Part shown: piece after piece, positions 17,030 to 23,548 of the stretch | Position numbering within the stretch: position 1 is the first letter of the stretch | How the letters are laid out: every line of letters starts with the position of its first letter | Assembly: GCA_964386795.1 (NCBI GenBank) | Contig: CAYLUE010000024.1 | Location: forward strand, 1-23,813 | From: TMED108 sp964386795 | GTDB lineage: Bacteria; Fidelibacterota; Marinisomatia; Marinisomatales; TCS55 | DNA: 23,813 nucleotides | Direction of reading: 5' to 3' | The notes under the pieces: model-generated | What the model was told of the DNA's origin: nothing | The model's input: only the letters and a program-made list of their open reading frames with translations | Database searches by the model: none | Position numbers and translations under genes: made by a program

Positions 17030-18145
17030 ATGCTCTACTTTGATCACGCAGCTACTACGCCTGTTCATCCAAAAGTCATAAAGAAAATGGATGAGGTGTC
17101 CAAGCTTGATTACGGAAACCCATCAAGTATTTACTCATCTGGAAGAGCTGCAAAATCTATTATTGAGCAAGCTCGTAATGAAATAGCAAAGATGATCGAT
17201 GCAAAACCATCTGAGATTTATTTTACTGGAAGTGGGACTGAATCAAATAATATTGTGATTTGGTCATTGCTACATCAGCAGAATAAACATGTGATAACAT
17301 CTGCTATTGAGCATCCCGCGGTTTTGAAAGTATTGGATGAATTAAGCATTTTTGGGATTTCATATGATATTCTACCTGTGGACTCAACTGGACTTGTTAA
17401 TCCCGCAGATCTAGAATCAGCTATCAGGAAAGACACTGCTTTAATTTCGATTATGTATGTAAATAATGAAGTGGGGACTATTCAGAATATTGAAGATTTA
17501 ATTGGTGTTGCACAATCACATTCTATACTTTTTCACTCTGATTGTGTTCAGGCGGTAGGAAAATTGCCAATTTCTACAAAAAGTATTGATGCGGATTATA
17601 TGAGTTTTTCAGCGCATAAGTTTTACGGGCCAAAGGGTATTGGGTTTCTTTATAAGAAAAGCGGGGCCCACCTTAAACCCTTAATTATAGGTGGCGGACA
17701 AGAGAGTAATGTGCGTGCAGGAACTGAAAATATTTCAGGAATTGCAGGTCTGGGTATTGCAGCACAATTAGTCAATACGAATCTTAATAATCGAATAGAG
17801 CATTTATCTGAATTGGAAAATTATTTTAAAAATTCGCTAATAGAACACTCACCAGAAATAATTTTTCATGGAAATAGCACAAAACATGTTCCGGGCCTAT
17901 GCAGCATTGCACTGCCTAACCATAACAATGAAATTATACTTGCAAAGCTTGATCGAAAAGGCATTGAAATATCAAATGGATCGGCTTGCTCTTCTGGAAC
18001 GGTAGGAATTTCTCCAATATTAAATGCTATGGGCGTTGATGATAAAATTAATCAATCAACAATTAGGGTAAGTTTTGGTAGGGGTAATACGATTGAAGAT
18101 GTTTCCCTATTGATTGAGGCTTTATCAGAGTTTTCACATGCCTGA
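17030..18145 (+). CDS. Cysteine desulfurase (IscS/NifS type)
   Basis: PLP enzyme that removes sulfur from cysteine and passes it on as a persulfide. The opening YFDHAATTPVHP is the class V aminotransferase/NifS N-terminus. The PLP-binding lysine is K197 in SFSAHKFYGPKG. The persulfide cysteine is C320 in SNGSACSSGT, in the longer loop typical of IscS/NifS (group I), which allows transfer to many acceptors. The 371-residue length is normal. The ATG is fixed by the conserved N-terminus. The gene overlaps mnmA by 8 bp, and no IscU, IscA or ferredoxin gene is nearby. The likely main job is therefore sulfur supply for tRNA thiolation; Fe-S assembly remains possible. Confidence 0.94.
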   Translation: MLYFDHAATTPVHPKVIKKMDEVSKLDYGNPSSIYSSGRAAKSIIEQARNEIAKMIDAKPSEIYFTGSGTESNNIVIWSLLHQQNKHVITSAIEHPAVLKVLDELSIFGISYDILPVDSTGLVNPADLESAIRKDTALISIMYVNNEVGTIQNIEDLIGVAQSHSILFHSDCVQAVGKLPISTKSIDADYMSFSAHKFYGPKGIGFLYKKSGAHLKPLIIGGGQESNVRAGTENISGIAGLGIAAQLVNTNLNNRIEHLSELENYFKNSLIEHSPEIIFHGNSTKHVPGLCSIALPNHNNEIILAKLDRKGIEISNGSACSSGTVGISPILNAMGVDDKINQSTIRVSFGRGNTIEDVSLLIEALSEFSHA

Positions 18146-19217
18146 ACCAATTATTGTTGGAATAAGCGGTGGTGTTGATAGCTCAGTAACGGCTCTTATT
18201 TTAAAAAAGCAAGGATTTGAAGTAGAATGTGTATTTATGAAAAATTGGGAAGGTGAAAGTGATCAATGTACCAGTGAAGAAGATTATAAAGATGCTTTAG
18301 CCGTTTGCAATTCTATTGATATACCTATTCGATCCACCAACTTCTCTAATGAATATTGGGAAACTGTTTTCAGAAATTTTATTGACGAATATTCAAAGGG
18401 ACGTACTCCGAACCCAGACGTGCTTTGCAATAAGGAAGTAAAATTTAAGGCTTTTCTAAATTATGCTACAGATATTGGTGGAGCAAAAATAGCCACTGGT
18501 CACTACGCTAGAATTGAACAACATAACGATGCGTTTAGATTACTCAAAGGCGCTGACCCTAGCAAAGATCAAAGCTATTTCTTGTATCTATTAGATCAAA
18601 AAATGCTTTCGAAAAGTCTTTTTCCAATTGGAGGAATAAGCAAAAAAGAGGTTCGCAAAATTGCAAAAGAAAGCGGGCTATTGAATTACGCAAAAAAGGA
18701 TAGTACAGGTATTTGTTTTATTGGTGAACAAAAATTTTTTAAAGATTTTTTAAAAAAATATATCCCAACAAATCCAGGGGTAATAAAATCCATTGATGGA
18801 GAAACATGCGGTGAGCATGACGGGCTAATGTATTATACGATGGGGCAAAGAAAAGGACTTGGGATTGGTGGCGGATATGGAGATAATACAGCAGCATGGT
18901 TCGTTACAGAAAAAGACTTTGATAATAATATATTAATTGTTGCCCAAGGTGGAGATCACCCCTCACTATATCATCAAAATCTTAGTGCTGATTCTTTGCA
19001 CTGGATTAGTGGTGAGCCTCCAAAAAATCAAGAAAAGTTATCGGCAAAAATAAGATATCGTCAAAATGATCAAGACTGTCAGGTCATCTCAATTGATGAA
19101 GACAGGTGCACTGTAAAATTTTCATCTCCTCAGTTTGCAATTACCCCGGGTCAATCGATAGTTTTTTATGATGGAGAAACCTGTCTAGGTGGGGCAATTA
19201 TCAATGATAGATCTTGA
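18138..19217 (+). CDS. mnmA: tRNA-specific 2-thiouridylase MnmA
   Basis: Adenylates and thiolates U34 of tRNA-Lys, -Glu and -Gln to give 2-thiouridine. The PP-loop ATP site is GISGGVDSSV near the N-terminus. The catalytic nucleophile is C97 in NPDVLCNKEVKF, and the persulfide cysteine is C193 in STGICFIGE, corresponding to C102 and C199 of E. coli MnmA. The start is placed at 18138 so that the protein (359 residues) begins just before the PP-loop strand; an upstream in-frame ATG at 18114 would add eight residues inside the desulfurase frame. The 8-bp overlap with the cysteine desulfurase gene matches their direct sulfur relay. Confidence 0.95.
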   Translation: MPEPIIVGISGGVDSSVTALILKKQGFEVECVFMKNWEGESDQCTSEEDYKDALAVCNSIDIPIRSTNFSNEYWETVFRNFIDEYSKGRTPNPDVLCNKEVKFKAFLNYATDIGGAKIATGHYARIEQHNDAFRLLKGADPSKDQSYFLYLLDQKMLSKSLFPIGGISKKEVRKIAKESGLLNYAKKDSTGICFIGEQKFFKDFLKKYIPTNPGVIKSIDGETCGEHDGLMYYTMGQRKGLGIGGGYGDNTAAWFVTEKDFDNNILIVAQGGDHPSLYHQNLSADSLHWISGEPPKNQEKLSAKIRYRQNDQDCQVISIDEDRCTVKFSSPQFAITPGQSIVFYDGETCLGGAIINDRS

Positions 19218-19224
19218 TTCGATA

Positions 19225-19250
19225 AATGATGGAACAAATCATTAGTTTTT
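19225..19250 (+). terminator. Weak terminator-like hairpin after mnmA
   Basis: AATGAT-N7-ATCATT (19225-19243) is followed shortly by a run of five T. The stem is short and has little GC, so it is at best a weak terminator. Confidence 0.3.
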
Positions 19251-19276
19251 GTAGTTTTTAAACTGTTATGTATACT
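19249..19276 (+). promoter_or_regulatory. Candidate promoter before or inside the start of the unknown secreted gene
   Basis: TTGTAG (19249-19254) and TATACT (19271-19276) are 16 bp apart. If used, transcription would begin near 19283, after the ATG at 19268 but before an in-frame ATG at 19295. This would favour the shorter start for that gene. Confidence 0.3.
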
Positions 19277-19729
19277 ATTATTAATAGAATAACAATGCTT
19301 TACATTTTGTCAACTATAGCAGTGGGCCAGTTGCGCTCAGAATTGCCTGCTCAATCTGTGCCTGTTAATATTCACGGAGTTTCACATGCCCGAAATACTT
19401 CGCTCTTTGATATGAGCAGATTATCTATTTCAAATAGCTTTGGGATGAGCATGACCAGTTTTGGAAATCAATCTATTTCGGTAGGATCTTATAATTCTAA
19501 CATTAACTATTTGATTAATGACAAGGTTAGGCTTTCTTCCCAGTTTAGTCTGATGGCACCTATGGGCGGAATCAATCCTAATGCACAAAATGGTATGAAT
19601 GGTGCAAAATTGTTCTACAATACAAGTATTGATTATAAACCCACAGATAGCATGTTAATAAAATTCTCAATGAACAATTACCCAAGATATTATAGAAATC
19701 CTTATTCGAGATTTCTTCTTACTAAATAG
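19268..19729 (+). CDS. Unknown secreted protein, beta-strand rich
   Basis: I do not recognise this 153-residue protein. The N-terminus looks like a signal peptide (Arg at 7, hydrophobic stretch MLYILSTIAVG, likely cut near VGQ). The mature part is rich in Ser, Asn, Met and Tyr, with alternating polar/hydrophobic strands such as VRLSSQFSLMAPM and DSMLIKFSMNNYP. This pattern suggests an outer-membrane-associated or surface beta-structure. It contains no cysteines. An alternative start at 19295 would leave a very short signal without a basic end. The gene is preceded by 50 bp of AT-rich DNA after mnmA, and its stop overlaps the next GTG start by one base. Confidence 0.65.
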   Translation: MYTIINRITMLYILSTIAVGQLRSELPAQSVPVNIHGVSHARNTSLFDMSRLSISNSFGMSMTSFGNQSISVGSYNSNINYLINDKVRLSSQFSLMAPMGGINPNAQNGMNGAKLFYNTSIDYKPTDSMLIKFSMNNYPRYYRNPYSRFLLTK

Positions 19730-20301
19730 TGGCAAAGATTAGTCCACGAAACTCATTACGATTTAATTTGAATCGAAAGAAAAAATCAAAAGTAAAAAAA
19801 GCTAAGCAAATGGGTATAGTCAATGCTGGAATCGCTGTAATGTCGGTATTGCTATTTGCATTTATTTTTTCTTTTTCAAACCGACAAACACAAACTGGGG
19901 TTCCAATTAAAGCGGTTACTTTCCCTTCAAGCAATGAAACACCAAAACTTGCTACTGAAATTTATGAGGCCAATCCTGTTCTGGATATTGAAGTTGAAAT
20001 TCTCAACGGCTGCGGTGAGCCTGGGATAGCTGCTAAGTTCTCTGAACTGTTAAGAAAGAAGCGTGTTGATGTTGTTCGTTCAGAAAATGCGGATCGTTTT
20101 GATTATAATAATACTATTCTGATACAAAGAAATGAAAATACTGATGGATTAAAATATGTTGCGGATGCACTCAAATTTGATATAAAAAACCCTAACCGCG
20201 TGATTACATCTATTGATCCAAACTCTGATGTAGATATCACTTTAGTGATTGGAAAAGATTTTAGATCTATCAATTCAATCAAATCATATTTGAATAATTA
20301 A
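19729..20301 (+). CDS. LytR C-terminal domain membrane protein
   Basis: A 190-residue protein with a very basic N-terminus (Arg/Lys-rich, residues 1-26), one membrane helix at about 27-46, a linker, and a LytR_C domain from about residue 85. The domain is recognisable from the start VEILNGCGEPGIAAKFSELL, the middle NTILIQRN, and the end DITLVIGKDF. In LytR-CpsA-Psr proteins this domain follows the catalytic LCP domain, but here it stands alone and exposed to the periplasm. Its ligand is unknown and a cell-wall link is inferred. The start is GTG, sharing its G with the preceding TAG stop. In many bacteria stand-alone LytR_C proteins sit beside rsfS, as here. Confidence 0.85.
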   Translation: MAKISPRNSLRFNLNRKKKSKVKKAKQMGIVNAGIAVMSVLLFAFIFSFSNRQTQTGVPIKAVTFPSSNETPKLATEIYEANPVLDIEVEILNGCGEPGIAAKFSELLRKKRVDVVRSENADRFDYNNTILIQRNENTDGLKYVADALKFDIKNPNRVITSIDPNSDVDITLVIGKDFRSINSIKSYLNN

Positions 20302-20302
20302 T

Positions 20303-20671
20303 TTGATATCAGTGTCCACTGATAAAAATACTTCAATTAAGCTCGCAGATACCATTGCGAACCTAGCCTTAGATAAAAAAGCCGAGAAAGTTGTCGGTAT
20401 TGATTTAAAAGGCCTTACATCTATCACTGATCATTTTATTATATGTTCTGCAGATACGGATATACAGACAAAAGCCATTGCTGATAATATCAGAAAAAAT
20501 ACAAAGCACAAACCTATAAGGATTGAAGGGTATGAAAAAATGAACTGGATCATTTTAGACTATTTTGATGTTGTGGTTCATATTTTCAAAACATCTGAAC
20601 GGGATTATTATAATCTGGAAAAGCTTTGGGGTGATGCAAAAATAACCAGCTATGCAGACGATGCTAATTAA
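20303..20671 (+). CDS. rsfS: Ribosomal silencing factor RsfS
   Basis: RsfS (YbeB/Iojap) binds ribosomal protein L14 on the 50S subunit and blocks 30S joining when nutrients are scarce. The family block VVGIDLKGLTSITDHFIICS is followed by SADTDIQTKAIADNI, then IEGYEKMNWIILDYFDVVVHIF and YYNLEKLWGDA. The length of 122 residues is normal. No ATG exists at the beginning: either TTG at 20303 or GTG at 20312 starts the gene, and neither has a Shine-Dalgarno, so translation may depend on coupling to the gene before it. It overlaps argS by 20 bp. Confidence 0.94.
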   Translation: MISVSTDKNTSIKLADTIANLALDKKAEKVVGIDLKGLTSITDHFIICSADTDIQTKAIADNIRKNTKHKPIRIEGYEKMNWIILDYFDVVVHIFKTSERDYYNLEKLWGDAKITSYADDAN

Positions 20672-22277
20672 TCAAATCATTCAATTATTATATGAAGCTC
20701 TTAATAATTTAGATTATCCTCAAAAAGAAATTAAAGTATCTCCATCAAAAAACCCTGAATTTGGTGACCTGTCATCTAGCATTCCTTTAATGCTAGCGAA
20801 AGATTTAAATCAAAATCCAATGGACATTGCAAAAACTATTCAAGATAGCATGGATGTGGATACTGATTTAATCAAAGAGATATCCATCAGCAACCCTGGT
20901 TTTATTAATTTTAGAATTTCTAATAATTATTATTATAATATTCTAAAAGAAATATTATCAGATAATAATTTTGGCAAAACTGATTACGGTAATGGGAAAA
21001 CAGCCAATGTTGAATTTGTAAGTGCAAACCCTACTGGCCCATTAACCGTTGGCCATGGAAGAAATGCAGTGCTTGGAGATGTGGTTTCAAATATCCTCGA
21101 GTGGAACGGATATAGCGTGACACGTGAGTACTACTTCAATGATGCAGGTAGGCAAATGAGAATGCTGAGCGATTCAGTAGAATCGCGATATTTTGAAGAA
21201 CTTGGTAAAGATTTTAATTTTCCTGAAGATGGCTACGAAGGAAGTTATATTAATGATATAGCAAAAGATATTATTAATCAACATGGTGATCAATTAGAGT
21301 CAGGTGATATTTTATTTAAAAAAATTCCTGAGCAGAATATTTTCACACATATAAAAAAGACTCTTAAGGATTTAGGAATAACATTTGATGAATTCTCAAA
21401 TGAAAAAACATTTTATGATAATGGTGATATTGACAAACTGCTTGAAGAATTAAAATCAAAAAATTTAATCTATGAAAAAGATGGCGCTACCTGGTTCAAA
21501 ACTTCCGCTCTGGGTAAAGAGCAGGACCGTGTATTTATTAAAAGTTCAGGCGAACCAACATATCGGGTGCCTGATACCGCTTACCATCGCAATAAAATTG
21601 AACGTAACTATGATCTGATCATCGATGTCTTTGGTGCAGATCATATGGATACATATCCAGACGTTTTGATTGCCCTTGAGGCGCTAGGGCTAAACACAAA
21701 TCATATAAATGTTCTTTTGTATCAATTTGTTACCTTATTAAGGGACGGTGAAAAAATTAAGATGTCAACGCGTAAAGCTAATTTTATTACACTAGATGAA
21801 TTAATTGATGAGGTTGGCGCTGATGTTGTGAGATACTTTTTTGTCATGAGAGGAAGCAATACACACTTAAACTTTGATCTGGATTTAGCGGCTGATCAAT
21901 CTGATAAAAACCCTGTCTATTATTTACAGTATGCTCATGCTAGAATTTGTAACATCATCAAAAGAAATGATGAAAATGACAATACAATTGATTATAATCC
22001 TGAATTGTTAGAACATGATTTAGAAATTGATTTATTAAAAAAATTAGAGCAATTTCCAATAATTGTCCGATCTGTATTGGATTCACTTGAGCCCCAATCT
22101 GTAGCAAATTATCTTCAAGAAATTGCTGGAAAATTTCATAAATACTATGCAAACTGCCGTATTATTGGAGAAGAAAAAGAATTAACCCAATCGCGGATAG
22201 CATTGATTGGAGCTACGAAAAATGTCATTAACAATGGCTTGAACTTACTTGGAATAACCGCTCCAGAGAAAATGTAA
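20652..22277 (+). CDS. argS: Arginyl-tRNA synthetase
   Basis: Class I synthetase that charges tRNA-Arg. The N-terminal Arg-tRNA-synthetase additional domain (about residues 1-95) has PEFGDLSSSIP. The HIGH motif is VGHGR (133-137) in SANPTGPLTVGHGR. The KMSKS motif is KMSTR (370-374). The C-terminal DALR anticodon-binding domain begins near NPVYYLQYAHAR. The length of 541 residues is within family range. Two start codons are possible: ATG at 20652, giving a 20-bp overlap with rsfS, and ATG at 20661; neither has a clear Shine-Dalgarno. marC follows without a gap. Confidence 0.96.
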   Translation: MQTMLINQIIQLLYEALNNLDYPQKEIKVSPSKNPEFGDLSSSIPLMLAKDLNQNPMDIAKTIQDSMDVDTDLIKEISISNPGFINFRISNNYYYNILKEILSDNNFGKTDYGNGKTANVEFVSANPTGPLTVGHGRNAVLGDVVSNILEWNGYSVTREYYFNDAGRQMRMLSDSVESRYFEELGKDFNFPEDGYEGSYINDIAKDIINQHGDQLESGDILFKKIPEQNIFTHIKKTLKDLGITFDEFSNEKTFYDNGDIDKLLEELKSKNLIYEKDGATWFKTSALGKEQDRVFIKSSGEPTYRVPDTAYHRNKIERNYDLIIDVFGADHMDTYPDVLIALEALGLNTNHINVLLYQFVTLLRDGEKIKMSTRKANFITLDELIDEVGADVVRYFFVMRGSNTHLNFDLDLAADQSDKNPVYYLQYAHARICNIIKRNDENDNTIDYNPELLEHDLEIDLLKKLEQFPIIVRSVLDSLEPQSVANYLQEIAGKFHKYYANCRIIGEEKELTQSRIALIGATKNVINNGLNLLGITAPEKM

Positions 22278-22922
22278 ATGATTGATTATTTAAATATTGA
22301 ATTGCAGTACCTCCTATTTTGCCTTTCTACATTATTTACCGTAGTGAATCCTTTGGGGATTACTCCAATTTTTGCTGCAATGACAGAGAAGTTCTCTAAT
22401 GAAGATCAAATTAGAATTGCCAGAAAAGGAATTTTTACCGGATCAGTAGTATTGATTATTTTCACGCTACTAGGTTCATTTATTTTTCAATTTTATGGAA
22501 TCACCGTAGAGGCTTTTCAAATTATGGGGGGAATTATTTTCTTTCGTAGCGGATTAAGGATGCTTGATGCGCAGGTTGGCAGATCAAGAACTACTCAATC
22601 TGAAAGAGATGAATTCAAAGATAGTGATGAACTAGCAATAAGTCCTATTGGTGTGCCATTAATTACCGGGCCTGGTGCTATCACAGGTGTAGTTATCTTA
22701 TCTGGAAAAGGCCCCACTGATTATAGCATTGTTTCTTTATTGGTTTCAGTATTGATTACGATGGGATTGTTTTACTGGATATTGCGTGCAGGAAATTTGC
22801 TTGCCAAAAAGATTGGTATTACTGGAATGCGCGTAATTGAAAGAATGATGGGACTAATTTTGATGGTGATCGCAGTACAATTTATTATTAATGGTCTGGA
22901 AACAATTATTAATAGAATATAG
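22278..22922 (+). CDS. MarC-family integral membrane protein
   Basis: A 214-residue protein of the MarC/UPF0056 family with six hydrophobic segments. Recognisable blocks are FTVVNPLGITPIF in the first helix, FQIMGGIIFFRSGLRML, and PIGVPLITGPGAIT, which carries the family PLxxGPG signature, followed by the C-terminal VIERMMGLILMVIAVQFI. The transported substrate is unknown; the old name reflects a discarded link to antibiotic resistance. The ATG immediately follows the argS stop. The stop lies only 6 bp from the 3' end of the convergent tmRNA gene, so no terminator fits between them. Confidence 0.92.
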   Translation: MIDYLNIELQYLLFCLSTLFTVVNPLGITPIFAAMTEKFSNEDQIRIARKGIFTGSVVLIIFTLLGSFIFQFYGITVEAFQIMGGIIFFRSGLRMLDAQVGRSRTTQSERDEFKDSDELAISPIGVPLITGPGAITGVVILSGKGPTDYSIVSLLVSVLITMGLFYWILRAGNLLAKKIGITGMRVIERMMGLILMVIAVQFIINGLETIINRI

Positions 22923-22928
22923 TCTTTG

Positions 22929-23275
22929 TGGAGGCGGGGAGAATCGAACTCCCGTCCGAAATAGAATCTAAAAAAATATCTACATGCTTAGTCAGTCAGA
23001 TTGATCTTGCTTATAACTGTTCTGATGACACAACTATTATAAACACAGTCTGTTTAATTCTTATTCTGATATCACAGACACAATCAGAACCAGCCCATGT
23101 TTTTGACACCCTTTAGTTAAGCCATAGGCGCACTAGACTAAGGATGGGCCACTTACTTACGCAGCGGCCATGTAGCCGTAATCGGCATTTATGGTTTTTC
23201 CAGATTATTAACGAGATCCTGGAACTCGGCATGCCATTTAGAAAGATGCATATTCCGTCGAAACCGATCGCCCCC
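22929..23275 (-). ncRNA. ssrA: tmRNA
   Basis: Transfer-messenger RNA of about 347 nt that rescues stalled ribosomes and tags the unfinished protein. The 5' end, GGGGGCGATCGGTTTCGACGG at 23275 downward, carries the conserved tmRNA opening. The 3' end has the tRNA-like T-arm GGGAG-TTCGATT-CTCCC. The acceptor stem pairs GGGGGCG (23275-23269) with CGCCTCC (22936-22930) and includes one G-U pair, followed by discriminator A at 22929. The next genomic bases are CAA, so the CCA end is not encoded and must be added by CCA-adding enzyme. The tag reading frame lies at 23186-23157. The one-piece order shows that it is not permuted. Confidence 0.95.
23157..23186 (-). CDS. ssrA: tmRNA proteolysis-tag reading frame
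   Basis: In the mRNA-like part of tmRNA, GCC GAT TAC GGC TAC ATG GCC GCT GCG is followed by TAA, encoding ADYGYMAAA. The resume codon GCC is inferred by analogy with the Chlorobium tmRNA, as I recall it, where a CCAT-containing stretch precedes the GCA resume codon. An Asn codon lies directly upstream, so the tag could be one residue longer. The tag ends in MAAA, close to but not the same as the usual LAA/MAA degradation end. Confidence 0.7.
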   Translation of the reverse strand, partial: ADYGYMAAA

Positions 23276-23295
23276 ATTTTCAAAAAACTAAAAAA

Positions 23296-23329
23296 AATAA
23301 GGCTCTGAACGCCAACCCAGAGCCTTATT
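23296..23329. terminator. Bidirectional intrinsic terminator hairpin next to ssrA
   Basis: A perfect 12-bp inverted repeat AATAAGGCTCTG / CAGAGCCTTATT (23296-23307, 23318-23329) with a 10-nt loop. On the plus strand it is followed by GC and five T. On the minus strand it is followed by a longer T run, so it could stop transcription both ways. It lies about 20 bp upstream of the tmRNA 5' end. As a plus-strand terminator it would end readthrough from the argS-marC operon after it has crossed ssrA in antisense. Confidence 0.75.
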
Positions 23330-23497
23330 GCTTTTTCACTTGCCAGCCTCTTTAATTTGAATTCTTTTAATAAATTCTGCCAAAAGAGGCCTACCAATAT
23401 AAATGTAGAAAAAAATTGAAGGCAAGTAAGAAAGTTGAAAAAACAAAAAAATATTCATCTTTTTTTTAAATCAAAAAAATAATGATAAGTGTCCAGT

Positions 23498-23526
23498 TTG
23501 ACTTATTTGATTTGATATAGTAAACT
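23498..23526 (+). promoter_or_regulatory. Sigma-70 promoter of the class V aminotransferase gene
   Basis: TTGACT (23498-23503) and TAAACT (23521-23526) are separated by 17 bp. Transcription would begin near 23533, about 16 nt before the ATG. It is the best-looking promoter in the window and sits in a 270-bp intergenic region whose only other clear content is the ssrA-side hairpin. Confidence 0.6.
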
Positions 23527-23537
23527 CTACTATATCA
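23513..23537. promoter_or_regulatory. Palindromic operator-like site over the aminotransferase -10 region
   Basis: Perfect inverted repeat TGATATAGTA-N5-TACTATATCA with 10-bp arms. It starts just before the -10 box and runs past the expected transcription start, a classic position for a repressor. The alternative is a short mRNA 5' hairpin. Confidence 0.55.
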
Positions 23538-23539
23538 TT

Positions 23540-23543
23540 GGAG
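23540..23543 (+). promoter_or_regulatory. Shine-Dalgarno of the aminotransferase gene
   Basis: GGAG stands 5 nt before the ATG at 23549 and supports that start. Confidence 0.7.
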
Positions 23544-23548
23544 TCAGT

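Noticed and set aside
18114..18137. Upstream ATG for mnmA
   Set aside because: It adds eight residues outside the family N-terminus and enlarges the overlap with the desulfurase gene.
16240..19217. Possible defence or DNA-modification system (phosphoesterase, desulfurase and PP-loop enzyme together, as in dnd-like loci)
   Set aside because: The PP-loop enzyme is clearly MnmA with both catalytic cysteines, the desulfurase is an ordinary IscS/NifS type, and no DndB-E-like, helicase or nuclease genes accompany them.
22928..23116. Plus-strand reading frame of 62 codons beginning MEAGRIELPSE
   Set aside because: It is the antisense of the tmRNA 3' end; this kind of EAGRIELPSE peptide is a well-known false protein from tRNA/tmRNA T-arms.
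23113..23397. Minus-strand reading frame of 94 codons
   Set aside because: It runs through the terminator hairpin and the 5' half of ssrA, and has no protein-like composition or start signal.
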